The notes beneath the pieces are model-generated. The model was given only the letters and a program-made list of their open reading frames with translations. It made no database searches and was not told the DNA's origin. From Poriferisodalis sp965237655 (GTDB lineage: Bacteria; Actinomycetota; Acidimicrobiia; Acidimicrobiales; Poriferisodalaceae): a stretch of DNA of 64,000 bases. Made by a program: the position numbers and the translations under genes. This document shows positions 24,804 through 33,633 of the stretch, one piece after another (the first letter of the stretch is position 1; every line of letters begins with the position of its first letter). The DNA lies in NCBI RefSeq assembly GCF_965237655.1, contig NZ_CBDEGB010000002.1, forward strand, positions 682,001 to 746,000, given 5' to 3'.

Positions 24804-25772
24804 ATGGCAGTGCAGCTGCGTGACACAGCCGACTCTTGTGGGGTCGGCGCATTGGGCACAGCCGGCCCTCGTGGGGTCGGCGCATTGGGCACAGCCGGCC
24901 CTCGTGGGGTCGGCGCATTGGGCACAGCCGGCCCTCGTGGGGTCGGTGCGTTGGACCTAGCACGTGTTGCAGACATCAGGCACGATGAGCGGCTGCTGCC
25001 CGTCGCCGACGAGCTCGCCTCGCTGCTGACTCAGCCGGGGCTCGTTCCCGGATCGGTGCTGGCCGCTCAGGGTCCCGGGGCGTTGACCTTGGCAACGGCT
25101 TTCGCGGCAGAGGTCTCACGCACGGGCGGATGGGTGACCGCTGTCGGGCTGGGACGCATGGGCGTGTCGGCAGTGGCCGAGCGAGGGGCGTCGCTGGACC
25201 GGTGGGCGTTCGTGGACGAACCCGGCGACGCCGCAGCCGAAGTGCTGAACGCCCTGATCGGCAACGTCGACGTGGTCTTGCTGGCCGCCGGCGTGCGGCT
25301 GGCGACCGCTCACAGCCGGCGCCTGCGTGCCCGCCTACGGGAGCGGGGGACCGTGGTGATCGAGGTCACCGAGGAGAAGACAGCCGGCCCTCGTGGGGTC
25401 GGCGCATTCAGCTCAGCCGGCCCTCGTGGGGCTGGCGCATTCAGTCCAGACGTGACCCTGACGGTGGAACGTGCCGCGTGGACCGGTCTCGGGCAAGGTC
25501 ATGGACGGTTGCGGGAGCGGCGGGCCGAGGTGGTCGCTGCGGGCCGCGGCGCGGCGTCGCTGCCGCGGCGGGCCGTCCTGTGGCTGCCCGATGCCGACGG
25601 CCGCATCACCGGGGTCCGCGGTGCCATTGACACTGTCTCCTGGCCTGCCTCTTCCTGGCCTGCCTCGGCCGATTCCTCCCAGACCGGCATCTCGGCGGCT
25701 GGCATCTCGGCGGCTGGCATCTCGGGAACCGGCACCGATGTGGTCGTCCCTTTGCAGCGCCGTGCGGGATAA
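24804..25772 (+). CDS. imuA': ImuA'-like mutasome protein
   Basis: 322 residues. A RecA-like core is recognisable in LLPVADELASLLTQPGLVPG, then VLAAQGPGALTLATAFAAEV and VDVVLLAAG. The P-loop lacks the GK[ST] of true ATP binders, as expected for ImuA'. It serves ImuB and DnaE2 in error-prone lesion bypass after DNA damage. The first 50 residues are almost wholly four copies of an 11-residue repeat (TAGPRGVGALG), and two more copies sit near residue 195; these are insertions of a palindromic DNA element. The C-terminus has a short GISAA repeat. The end overlaps the likely imuB start. Confidence 0.8.
   Translation: MAVQLRDTADSCGVGALGTAGPRGVGALGTAGPRGVGALGTAGPRGVGALDLARVADIRHDERLLPVADELASLLTQPGLVPGSVLAAQGPGALTLATAFAAEVSRTGGWVTAVGLGRMGVSAVAERGASLDRWAFVDEPGDAAAEVLNALIGNVDVVLLAAGVRLATAHSRRLRARLRERGTVVIEVTEEKTAGPRGVGAFSSAGPRGAGAFSPDVTLTVERAAWTGLGQGHGRLRERRAEVVAAGRGAASLPRRAVLWLPDADGRITGVRGAIDTVSWPASSWPASADSSQTGISAAGISAAGISGTGTDVVVPLQRRAG
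24825..24957 (+). repeat. Palindromic repeat, four 33-bp copies in imuA'
   Basis: Stem starts lie at 24828, 24861, 24894 and 24927, exactly 33 bp apart. Each unit is GCCGGCCC, a five-base loop TCGTG, then GGGTCGGC, followed by GCATTGGGCACA. The first copy is degenerate (GCCGACTC, TTGTG, GGGTCGGC). The units add 11 codons each and keep the frame. Confidence 0.93.
25383..25436 (+). repeat. Palindromic repeat, two more copies in imuA'
   Basis: Two units start at 25383 and 25416, again 33 bp apart, with stems GCCGGCCC/GGGTCGGC and GCCGGCCC/GGGCTGGC and loop TCGTG. They are in the same reading frame as the first array, inserted in a loop after VVIEVTEEK. Confidence 0.93.
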
Positions 25773-27447
25773 CCGAGCTCACCTCGCCGACATCCCACCG
25801 CGGATGCTGGTGGTGGAGGTCGAGCACTGGTCTGCGATCGCGGCGGGACTCGACCCGGCCACGCCTGCAGCGGTGGTGTCTGCCGGGCGGATCACCGCGC
25901 TGACGCCCGCTGCCGCCGCGGCCGGGGTACGCACGGGGATGCGCCGCCGTCAGGCCCAGTCCGAGTGTCCCGCCTTGGAGCTGGTCGAGCGTGACCCCGA
26001 TCTCGACGCTCGACGCTTCGTTCCCGTAGTCACTGCGCTGGAAGACCTGACGCCAAGGGTCGAAGTGCTGGCACCTGGATGCTGCGTCGTCGCCACTCGA
26101 GGCCCGTCGCGCTACTACGGCGGCGACGAGGCCTTGGCCGAGCTGGTGCGCCAGACCGTCGCCGGGGTGCTGGTCGATGCACAGACTGACGTACCTGCCA
26201 ACACAACCATCCGTGTCGGCATCGCTGACGGCTTGTTCGCCGCCGGTCTTGCCGCCCGGTTGGCATCGGCCCGAGATCCATCAACGCAGGTGATGGTGGT
26301 GCCTGCGGGCGCCAGTGCAGCCTTCCTCAGCCGGCTGTCGCAGCGAACACTGGCCGGAGCGTTCTCGCCGCTGGGAGACGACCCTGACGCAGCCGCCGAC
26401 TTCACCGATGTGCTCAGGCGGCTGGGCTTGCGCACCTTGGGCGACGTGGCGGCCCTGCCTGTCACCGACCTCATCGGCAGGTTCGGCACACAGGGCGAGT
26501 GGGCGCACCGGCTGGCCAGCGGGCGTGATTTCCGGCTGAGCCAACCTGCCGCTGCGGGGCCTGAGCTCAGCGTCGAAACCGAGATCGATCCGCCAGCGGA
26601 CCGGCTCGACACGGTGGCATTCATGGCGAAGTCCCTGGCAGATCAGCTTGATGCCCAGCTGACCCGGCTCGGCCAAGCGCTGGTGTGCGTGGAGATCAGC
26701 GCCGAGACCGAGCACGGCGAGACTTCCAGCAGGCGGTGGCGTCACGGGTTCCGTTTCAGCCCGCCCGATGTGGTCGACCGTGTGCGCTGGCAGCTCGATG
26801 GCTGGCGCAGCGACAATCGCAGCCGACCCAGCGGCCGTATCTCGCTCATCGGGCTGGCAGTGGCCGAGACAGCTCCCGATGAAGGGCGCCAGCTCGGCTT
26901 CTGGGGCGGTCAGTCCGAGGCTGACGAGCGGGCCGAGCGAGCCATGGGTCGGGTACAGGCGCTGGTGGGCTTCGACGGGGTCACCGTGGGCCGCCTGGGC
27001 TCCGGCCGCCGCTTTGCCGATCTCGAACAGCGCCTCCCGTTCGGCACCACTGGCCAAGCCGAAACTGCATCGAACACAGCCGGCCCTCGTGGGGCCGGCG
27101 CATCAAGCACAGCCAGCACAGCACCCCCATGGCCGGGACGGCTGGGTGTACCGGCCCCTGCTGAGGTGCTGGCTGAGCCCGAGCCGCTCGCGGTGCTCGA
27201 TGCGAACGGCGAGCCGGTGGGTGTGAGCGGCAGGGCACAGGTCAGCGCACCTCCCGCCGTGCTGCGCCGAGCAGATGGGCGCGCCAGCGCCATCACGGCA
27301 TGGGCAGGACCCTGGCCGCTGGACGAACGCTGGTGGAGCTCCCGATCACGACGCCAGGCACGATTCCAGTTAGTGCTTGACGATGGCACCGCTCATCTCT
27401 GCGCTGTCGAAGGCAGCCGCTGGCAGCGCGAAGCCACCTACGACTGA
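25738..27447 (+). CDS. imuB: ImuB-like inactive Y-family polymerase
   Basis: About 569 residues; the start is uncertain (ATG 25738, GTG 25762 overlapping the imuA' stop, or ATG 25804 giving MLVVEVEHWSAI). The Y-family palm and fingers are seen in TPAAAAAGVRTGMRRRQAQS and TRGPSRYYGGDEALAE, where the catalytic S-x-D-E of active Dpo4-type enzymes is not kept, as in ImuB. The thumb (LGLRTLGDVAALPVTDL) and little-finger regions follow. A C-terminal domain carries WPGRLGVPAPAEVL and WWSSRSRRQARFQLVLDDG. ImuB links the beta clamp, ImuA' and DnaE2. One palindromic repeat copy is inserted near residue 450. Confidence 0.88.
   Translation: MWSSLCSAVRDNRAHLADIPPRMLVVEVEHWSAIAAGLDPATPAAVVSAGRITALTPAAAAAGVRTGMRRRQAQSECPALELVERDPDLDARRFVPVVTALEDLTPRVEVLAPGCCVVATRGPSRYYGGDEALAELVRQTVAGVLVDAQTDVPANTTIRVGIADGLFAAGLAARLASARDPSTQVMVVPAGASAAFLSRLSQRTLAGAFSPLGDDPDAAADFTDVLRRLGLRTLGDVAALPVTDLIGRFGTQGEWAHRLASGRDFRLSQPAAAGPELSVETEIDPPADRLDTVAFMAKSLADQLDAQLTRLGQALVCVEISAETEHGETSSRRWRHGFRFSPPDVVDRVRWQLDGWRSDNRSRPSGRISLIGLAVAETAPDEGRQLGFWGGQSEADERAERAMGRVQALVGFDGVTVGRLGSGRRFADLEQRLPFGTTGQAETASNTAGPRGAGASSTASTAPPWPGRLGVPAPAEVLAEPEPLAVLDANGEPVGVSGRAQVSAPPAVLRRADGRASAITAWAGPWPLDERWWSSRSRRQARFQLVLDDGTAHLCAVEGSRWQREATYD
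27079..27099 (+). repeat. Palindromic repeat copy in imuB
   Basis: GCCGGCCC, TCGTG, GGGCCGGC: here the stem is a perfect 8 bp. It is read in the same frame as in imuA' (TAGPRGAGA) and lies in a linker before the C-terminal domain. Confidence 0.92.
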
Positions 27448-27492
27448 GCCCACGAGCGCAGCGACGCCGAAGCCACATGCAACCTTGCCAGG

Positions 27493-28920
27493 TCAGTTGC
27501 CGTTGGTGGACCAGTGCCAGGGCTCGCTGGGCAGGTTGTACAGGCCATACGTCTTTGCGTTGGCCTTCAGCCACCTGAATGCTGTCGATTTGCGGCTGCC
27601 GATCGAGCGGCCGTTGTGCCGGAAGTCGATGGCGAGGCCGCGCTCGTGCATGGATCGACCGGGCCGGGCGGTGGGCGGGCGGCACTGGTAGGCCGGTTTC
27701 TGGTAGATCGCCCACTGGCTTGTGCCGCAGTGCGCCCGGCGCAGCAAGATCTGCGAGGCAGCGCTGCGATAGCCGCCGCCAGCCAGCCTGATCCCGTCGC
27801 CGGCAGCGTGCTCCAGCAGGTCCTGCACCTTGTTGGCGATCGACACGTGCACTCGGATGCCGCCCACCCAAGCGAGATCGCTGGCAGGAATGTTGTTGCT
27901 GGTGGGCTGCCCGACGGTGCCTTCGAGCTCCCGGCGCCTCCGCTCCTCCGCTTCGCGCCGACGTCGTTCCTCTTCTGCCTTGCGACGTTTCAGCTCCGAC
28001 TCGATGCGCCTTTGCTCGGAGATGGCACTGGCGACACGGTCGGCCGTCTCGGCGACGTCTGCAGCAGCGGCATCGTTCCACTCCTGCAGCGCCTGCTGCT
28101 CGTACAGCAAGTTCTCGAACTCGTGCTCGAGTTGCGCGAGCACGATCGCCTCTAGTTCCACGACGTCGAGCAGATCCTCCAGCGCCCGTTCGGACTCCAC
28201 GCGGCGGATGTCTCGAAGTTCCTCGGCGCGCTGGAATTCGCGCACTGCCAGCTCTGCATCGATCGTGAGCGCCCGCAACTGGTCAGCGGTCTCGTTCAGG
28301 TCGCCAAGCGCCGCGCCGATCAGCACGCGGATGCGGGCGGCGTCGTAAATGTCACCGGTGCGCACCAAGCCGTAGGAACCCTCGACCGAAGCGTCGTGCC
28401 CGATATAGGTCTGCACGATGAGATCGATGACCCGCTGGCCCAGCTCGTCGTGCTGGGCATCGAGCGAAATGACCCGCCCGATCGCAGCCTCCACCGACGC
28501 CTCCGCAGCAGCGAGGGCCAACTCGGCCCGGTCGAGATCGGCCCGCTGCTCGTTCACCAGCAGCTTCAGCTGGTCGAAGGCCTCCAGCACCTCGTTGACA
28601 TCAGCCTGCGCCAGGTCAACCGCGCCGATCTTCGCAAGCAGCTCCGCCTGGGCCTCATCGCGGATGCGCCGCTCCTCGGCGAGTTGAGCTTCCAGCTCCT
28701 TTTGCTGCTGTTCCAGCTGCTCCTGGCGCTTCTTCAGCTCAGCGTCAGACGGCTGGGACTGCGCGCCGGTACCGGCGATCGGCACAACGCTCACCACGAG
28801 GGCAAACGCGAACGCCGCCAAACAGCGGCGTGCCACCCCTCGGTGTGACAGTCGCCGTAAACCTCGCAACGGGAGCGTCCTTGCTGAAGCCGGCGCAGGC
28901 CAGCTTCGTCGTCGAGTCAT
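27493..28920 (-). CDS. Exported coiled-coil M15 peptidase (VanY type)
   Basis: 475 residues from ATG 28920 (an earlier TTG at 28956 is less likely). A signal peptide of about 45 residues is followed by a long coiled coil (about 60-350), rich in Glu, Gln, Arg and Ala, then a M15B D,D-carboxypeptidase domain. The zinc site is visible as MHERGLAID (H-x6-D) and EPWHWS near the end. It probably trims peptidoglycan stem peptides outside the membrane, with the coiled coil acting as a regulator or spacer as in NlpD- or PcsB-like proteins. It starts the minus-strand block separating imuB from dnaE2. Confidence 0.87.
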   Translation of the reverse strand: MTRRRSWPAPASARTLPLRGLRRLSHRGVARRCLAAFAFALVVSVVPIAGTGAQSQPSDAELKKRQEQLEQQQKELEAQLAEERRIRDEAQAELLAKIGAVDLAQADVNEVLEAFDQLKLLVNEQRADLDRAELALAAAEASVEAAIGRVISLDAQHDELGQRVIDLIVQTYIGHDASVEGSYGLVRTGDIYDAARIRVLIGAALGDLNETADQLRALTIDAELAVREFQRAEELRDIRRVESERALEDLLDVVELEAIVLAQLEHEFENLLYEQQALQEWNDAAAADVAETADRVASAISEQRRIESELKRRKAEEERRRREAEERRRRELEGTVGQPTSNNIPASDLAWVGGIRVHVSIANKVQDLLEHAAGDGIRLAGGGYRSAASQILLRRAHCGTSQWAIYQKPAYQCRPPTARPGRSMHERGLAIDFRHNGRSIGSRKSTAFRWLKANAKTYGLYNLPSEPWHWSTNGN

Positions 28921-29044
28921 GGCCGTCGCGGGCGACGACAGGAACCTCCGGCCCAAGGTACCGATGAGCGGTCGGCTGTGGGTGTCGCCCGGCGAATTCT
29001 CAGGCTGATCTCATGCGGCGTGGGTCAGGTCGGGCCGCGTGGGA

Positions 29045-29896
29045 TTATTCGTCGATCACCTGATTGCGCAGGACGCCGATTCCAGGGACCTCAAAGGCGA
29101 TCTCGTCGCCGGACTTCAGCCAGCGCGGCGGCTCGTGCGACCCGCCGGTGCCTTCGGGTGAGCCTGTGGCAATGACGTCGCCAGGTTCGAGCGGCATCAC
29201 CCTTGACATGTAAGCGATGATCTCGCCGACCGAGAAGATCATTTCGCCGACGCCGGCCCGCTGTCGTTCCTCGCCGTTCACACGGCAGATGACTTCCAGC
29301 GCCGCAGGGTCGGCGATCTCGTCAGCGGTGGTGATCCACGGACCCATGGAACCGGAGCGGAAGAAGTTCTTGCCCGCCGCCACGCTGTGGCGCTGCCAGT
29401 CGCGCACCGAGCCGTCATTCAGCACCGAGTAGCCACCGACGTGGTCGAGCGCATCCGCGATGTCGATGTGACGGCCCGCCCGCCCGATGATCACCGCCAG
29501 CTCCACCTCGTAGTCGAACTGGATCGACACCGACGGCCTGACGAGATTGTCGCCGTGGGCGACGAGGGTGCCGGGAGGCTTGTTGAAGTAGACGGGCTGC
29601 GCCGGGGCCTGCACGTTGCCGCCCAGCGGGTACTTCTTGTGATAGTTCGCCCCGGCACACAGCAGGCGGGCGCCGGGATCGACCGGCACGGCGAACGTGA
29701 TGTCGTCCCAGGCGTACCCGAGGGGCGCTTGTGCGAGTGCTGCCGTATCAGCCAGGGCGGCGGCGACCGCCTGTCCGATGGTGGTGATCGGCCCGCCGCC
29801 CACATCGAGGCCGTCGAGTCGCGCCACGCCATCGGCGGTCGCCAAGCCAATATGGGTAGAGCTTTCCTCGGCAATCCTGTAGCGCAGCAGTCTCAC
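29045..29896 (-). CDS. Fumarylacetoacetate hydrolase family protein
   Basis: 283 residues. An N-terminal cap of about 75 residues precedes the FAH barrel, with CAGANYHKKYPLGG, the metal ligands in FDYEVELAVIIGR (E-x-E) and SVLNDGSVRDWQ, and the closing GDVIATGSPEGTGGSHEPPR. Family members hydrolyse or decarboxylate C-C bonds in acylpyruvates and aromatic breakdown products. It is the last gene of a run on this strand with the membrane protein and two amidases, 70 bases downstream of them. Confidence 0.9.
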   Translation of the reverse strand: MRLLRYRIAEESSTHIGLATADGVARLDGLDVGGGPITTIGQAVAAALADTAALAQAPLGYAWDDITFAVPVDPGARLLCAGANYHKKYPLGGNVQAPAQPVYFNKPPGTLVAHGDNLVRPSVSIQFDYEVELAVIIGRAGRHIDIADALDHVGGYSVLNDGSVRDWQRHSVAAGKNFFRSGSMGPWITTADEIADPAALEVICRVNGEERQRAGVGEMIFSVGEIIAYMSRVMPLEPGDVIATGSPEGTGGSHEPPRWLKSGDEIAFEVPGIGVLRNQVIDE

Positions 29897-29966
29897 GGCG
29901 CGTCACCGTAGTTGTTGACCGCGCCGAATTCGGGGCCGTCAAAGGTGGCTGGGACCCCGGCGAGAC

Positions 29967-30476
29967 TCAGTCGGTCGCCGTGCGGCGCAGCGGTTCGCCA
30001 CCGGCCGCCCGGATAGTGGTCTCGAAGCCGTCGACGTCGGTTCCGCTCACGTGTCCGGTCCAAGGCTCGCCGACGCCCGTGTCGTCCACCGGCGGCTCGA
30101 CGGTGACTTCCACCCGCGGGCTGTCCGTGCGCAGCACCAAGGTGGCGTCGGTACCGGTCTGCCAGCGGGCGACGATGACGGCCCGGCGGAAGCTGATGTC
30201 TGCCAGAACGAGCCCCTCGTCGGTGGCTGCCAGCAGGCGTTGCACGTTGAACAGCAGTTGGTGAGCGACCACCGCGGCCACAATCAGCAGCCAGCCGATG
30301 CCCCATGAAATCGCCAGGGCGGCGCCGAGAGCGAATGCGACAACCCGGACGGTCATGACGCGCCGGTGTGCCCGGGCGGTCTCGGCATCGGTGACCACCA
30401 CCGCGCTGCGCACCCTCACGCCGGCCTCGCCGAGCAGCTCCACTGCTCGGGCGAGCGCCCGCTCTGGGGGACTCAC
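29967..30476 (-). CDS. Two-segment membrane protein of unknown function
   Basis: 169 residues from a GTG that overlaps the amidase stop (GTGA). A hairpin of two membrane helices occupies about residues 41-76 (VRVVAFALGAALAISWGIGW, then LLIVAAVVAHQLLF). It is flanked by a short N-terminal helix (a possible dimer region) and a C-terminal strand-rich soluble domain of about 90 residues. I do not recognise the family. Coupling to the amidase gene suggests co-expression. Confidence 0.65.
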   Translation of the reverse strand: MSPPERALARAVELLGEAGVRVRSAVVVTDAETARAHRRVMTVRVVAFALGAALAISWGIGWLLIVAAVVAHQLLFNVQRLLAATDEGLVLADISFRRAVIVARWQTGTDATLVLRTDSPRVEVTVEPPVDDTGVGEPWTGHVSGTDVDGFETTIRAAGGEPLRRTATD

Positions 30477-31984
30477 GGCAGTTCCAGCGGCAGGTCGCCG
30501 AGAGGGATGAGGCCGCCGGCATCAGCGATCTGCTGGGCGATGGCCAGCAAGATCTGCTCATTGCCGTGCCCGGCGTGCAACTGCACCCCCAGCGGCAGGC
30601 CGTCGGGGTCATGTGCAGTCGGCAGCGAGATGGCCGGCTGCCCGCTCACGTTCGCCTGGTTCACGAATGGCGCCAGGTCAGCGATGCGCCGGGCGCCGTC
30701 GAGCGGATCGGACAGGTAGCCGAGCGGCGGTGTGACATCAGCCAGCACGGGCGTGAGCAGCAGGTCCCAGCGACTGTGGCCCGGCGTCCCCGGTCGGCCG
30801 AACGGGCTGGGGTCCCAGAACGACATGACGCGCCTGCGCCAGCGGGCGAGCTCTTCGAGTGCCTGCACATAGGCGGAGGCGGGCAACGACCTGCCCAGTT
30901 CGGCCGACCACCAATTGGCCGGCTCGATGTCGTCGGCGGTCATCGGGCGGCCGAGCCGTTCTGCCCACCCCGCAACCTCAGTGGCCATGCCGACGGTGCG
31001 CACCACGATCATCTGGTCCGCGATGTCAGGGCTGAACCAGCCGTCCGGCGCCGTGTCGGTCTCGATGCGATGGCCCAATCCGTCCAGCAGGCTTGCGACC
31101 TGCTCGGTGGCCCGCCGCACCGGTTCGCTCGCACGGTTCGGGATTCCTGTCGACACTGCGATGTGCAGCCGCGGCAACGGGGTCACCAGTGCGTCGGCGA
31201 AGGACGCACCCGGCTCCAGCGGGGGAGCGACATATGGATCCCCGGGTGCCGGGCGGCTGATGGCATCGAGGCACCGCGCAGCGTCGCGCACCGTACGGGT
31301 GAGCATCCCGTCGACGGCGAAGCCGCCGCGGTGCTCGCCGAGACGTGGTGCGGTCGACACCCGTCCTCTGGTGGGCTTCAATCCCACGAGGCCGCATGCC
31401 GCGGCGGGAACACGGATCGAGCCGCCGCCGTCGTTGCCGTGCGCGACCGGCACGATGCCCGCTGCCACGGCGGCCGCCGAGCCGCCGCTGGAACCGCCCG
31501 GCGAGCGGGTCAGATCCCACGGGTTCGCCGTCGGGCCATAGGCGGCCGGCTCGGTGGTGATCGTGGTGCCGAACTCTGGCGTGTTCGTGCGCCCCACTGA
31601 GATCATGCCTGCGTCGCGCAGCAGTCGGTACAGGTGGCTGTCGAGCGTGCCGCGCCACTCCAGGTCGACGAGGAATCGTGCCCCGGCGTGATGGAATTCG
31701 CCCGCTTGCTCGCAGCCGAGGTCCTTGACTGCCATGGGCACGCCGTCGAGCGGCATGTCACCGTGATCGCTGGAAGCATCGCGCCGTTTCGCCCAGCGAT
31801 GCGACGCCTCGGCAGCTTCGGCCAGCGACCGCTCGGGCCTCGGATGGATCACTGCGTTCAAGGCGGGATTCAGCCGCTCCAGCCGGTCGAGCGCAGCCTG
31901 CGTCGCCTCGACCGGATCTGTGTTGCCAGTTGCGAATGCCGCTGCCAGCGCCGTGGCGTCGTGGTCGCGGCGATCAGCAGGCAT
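30473..31984 (-). CDS. Amidase-signature hydrolase
   Basis: 503 residues from ATG 31984, ten bases after the upstream amidase. The Ser-cisSer-Lys triad is visible: Lys in GVPMAVKDLGC, the glycine-serine stretch SPGGSSGGSAAAVAAG, and the nucleophile region GNDGGGSIRVPAAACGLVGL. The family hydrolyses amides to acids and ammonia. A second, distinct amidase lies directly upstream, so the two probably arose by duplication and may differ in substrate. Confidence 0.92.
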   Translation of the reverse strand: MPADRRDHDATALAAAFATGNTDPVEATQAALDRLERLNPALNAVIHPRPERSLAEAAEASHRWAKRRDASSDHGDMPLDGVPMAVKDLGCEQAGEFHHAGARFLVDLEWRGTLDSHLYRLLRDAGMISVGRTNTPEFGTTITTEPAAYGPTANPWDLTRSPGGSSGGSAAAVAAGIVPVAHGNDGGGSIRVPAAACGLVGLKPTRGRVSTAPRLGEHRGGFAVDGMLTRTVRDAARCLDAISRPAPGDPYVAPPLEPGASFADALVTPLPRLHIAVSTGIPNRASEPVRRATEQVASLLDGLGHRIETDTAPDGWFSPDIADQMIVVRTVGMATEVAGWAERLGRPMTADDIEPANWWSAELGRSLPASAYVQALEELARWRRRVMSFWDPSPFGRPGTPGHSRWDLLLTPVLADVTPPLGYLSDPLDGARRIADLAPFVNQANVSGQPAISLPTAHDPDGLPLGVQLHAGHGNEQILLAIAQQIADAGGLIPLGDLPLELP

Positions 31985-31994
31985 GTTGGCTGCG

Positions 31995-33491
31995 TCAGCC
32001 AGTCCCCGCCCACACGGGCGGGGTGCGGCCCGCCCATGGGGCCGCCAGCTCGAGCTGGCCGGCCAGCGACAGCAGCATCTCCTCGCTGGCATGTGGGCCC
32101 ACGAATTGCACGCCCACCGGCAGGCCGCCCGCAGTCCAACCCAGCGGCACCGACATCGCCGGCTGCCCGGCCACGTTCCACTGCGCCGTGAACTGCAGCA
32201 GGTCGTTCAGCCGGCCGCGGCCGGTCTCGGGGTTGCGCAGCTCGCCTAGCCTTGGGGGCGGCTCGGTCATGATCGGCGAGACCAGGACGTCATGGTCGCC
32301 CCACCATTCGGCCAGCCGCCGAGTCCATGCATGGCACCACTCGACTGCCGACACGTACTGCGAGCCCGCCACGTCCCGGCCCAGTTGCATCAGCGCCCAT
32401 GTGTCGCCTTCTGTGTCGACGCGCGCCATGGGCCGGCCCAGCGCGGCTTCGAAGCCGGCCAGCATTGCCACGTTGCACGCCGACACGATCGTGCGGAAGT
32501 GCTCGAAGAAGTCTTCATGGAACAGCTCGTCGGGTGCCGAGTAGTCGATCTGATGGCCGAGGCTCTCGAGCAGCCGCCCGGCATCTTCGACTGCCTGGCT
32601 GCACTCGGGATCCACCGGGCCCCACTCTGAGTGTGCGCACAGACCTACCCGCAGCGTCCGCGGTTCGCGCCCCGCTGCGGACTCAAACGTGCCCGACGGC
32701 GGCGGTGCCCAGTAGGGATCGCCCGGCCACGGGCTGCTGATGCCGTCGAGCACGCGGGCGCTGTCGCGCACACTGCGGCTGACCACGCCGTCGACGGTGA
32801 ACCCGGACCAGCCGTCGCCCGAATCGGGTCCCAGCGAGACCCGCCCCCGATTCGGCTTCAGCCCGAACAGCCCGCAGTTTGCAGCAGGCACGCGAATGGA
32901 GCCGCCCCCGTCGTTGGCGTGGGCGATGGGCACGATGCCCCCAGCAACCGCCCCGGCGGACCCGCCGCTGGACCCGCCCGTCGAATGACCGGTGTTCCAG
33001 GGGTTGGCGGTGGGGCCGTACGCGAGCGGTTCGGTGGTGATGGTCAGGCCGAACTCGGGCGTGTTCGTCCGTCCGAAGTTGACCAGGCCCAGCTCGGCGA
33101 ACATGGCGGCGAGGTGAGCGGTGCTCGATGCGGTGTGGCCGGCCTCTTTGAGTGCTGCGTTGCCGGCGTGGTAGGGCTGTCCCTCGGTTGTGCAGGTCAG
33201 GTCTTTGGTGAGGAACGGGACACCTGCCAGAGAACCGCCCGCCTCGCCTGCGTCGCGTGCGGCATCGAGCCGTTCAGCCGCTCTGCGTGCGCTGTCGTCG
33301 AGTCTCCCGATGATGGCGTTGATCTCGGGGTTCACCCGGTCGGCCCGGGCGATGGCCTCGTCGAGCAATTCGACGGCTGAGGCCTTTCCCGAGGCGAACA
33401 GCTCGGCGGTGGCCACGCCGTCGGGCAGGTCTCCGGCTGGTGCGCCAGTAGATGTGCCAGTGGATGCGCCAGTGGGTGATGTCTCAGCCAT
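31995..33491 (-). CDS. Amidase-signature hydrolase
   Basis: 498 residues. Same catalytic layout as its downstream neighbour: GVPFLTKDLTC for the Lys, GHSTGGSSGGSAGAVAGG for the cis-Ser, and NDGGGSIRVPAANCGLFGLK for the nucleophile. The first 20 residues hold a short Thr/Ser/Gly/Ala repeat (TGAS-TGTS-TGAP) from a 12-base DNA unit. It is the first gene of the minus-strand operon and diverges from dnaE2, sharing the 140-base region with the three SOS boxes. Confidence 0.92.
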   Translation of the reverse strand: MAETSPTGASTGTSTGAPAGDLPDGVATAELFASGKASAVELLDEAIARADRVNPEINAIIGRLDDSARRAAERLDAARDAGEAGGSLAGVPFLTKDLTCTTEGQPYHAGNAALKEAGHTASSTAHLAAMFAELGLVNFGRTNTPEFGLTITTEPLAYGPTANPWNTGHSTGGSSGGSAGAVAGGIVPIAHANDGGGSIRVPAANCGLFGLKPNRGRVSLGPDSGDGWSGFTVDGVVSRSVRDSARVLDGISSPWPGDPYWAPPPSGTFESAAGREPRTLRVGLCAHSEWGPVDPECSQAVEDAGRLLESLGHQIDYSAPDELFHEDFFEHFRTIVSACNVAMLAGFEAALGRPMARVDTEGDTWALMQLGRDVAGSQYVSAVEWCHAWTRRLAEWWGDHDVLVSPIMTEPPPRLGELRNPETGRGRLNDLLQFTAQWNVAGQPAMSVPLGWTAGGLPVGVQFVGPHASEEMLLSLAGQLELAAPWAGRTPPVWAGTG

Positions 33492-33577
33492 GGACGCAAC
33501 GTAGTTCGGTTCGGTCTCGGGGTCATGAGACGCGGTGACCGCGCCGAGGTGGCCGCGCCGAGGCAGGCGAGGCGATA

Positions 33578-33619
33578 GAACTTCTGTTCTCAGAACTCTT
33601 GTTCTGAGAACTTTTGTTC
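33578..33619 (+). promoter_or_regulatory. Three tandem SOS (LexA) boxes before dnaE2
   Basis: GAAC-TTCT-GTTC (33578-33589), GAAC-TCTT-GTTC (33593-33604) and GAAC-TTTT-GTTC (33608-33619) start exactly 15 bp apart, and each fits the actinobacterial LexA core. The last ends 14 bases before the GTG start. Because the divergent amidase gene begins at 33491, the array may affect both directions. Confidence 0.88.
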
Positions 33620-33633
33620 GTTAGTGTGGCGCC

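Noticed and set aside
24825..24957. CRISPR-like array of 33-bp repeats
   Set aside because: The units are directly joined with no variable spacers, lie inside a coding frame, and no cas gene is near. It is a tandem palindromic repeat.
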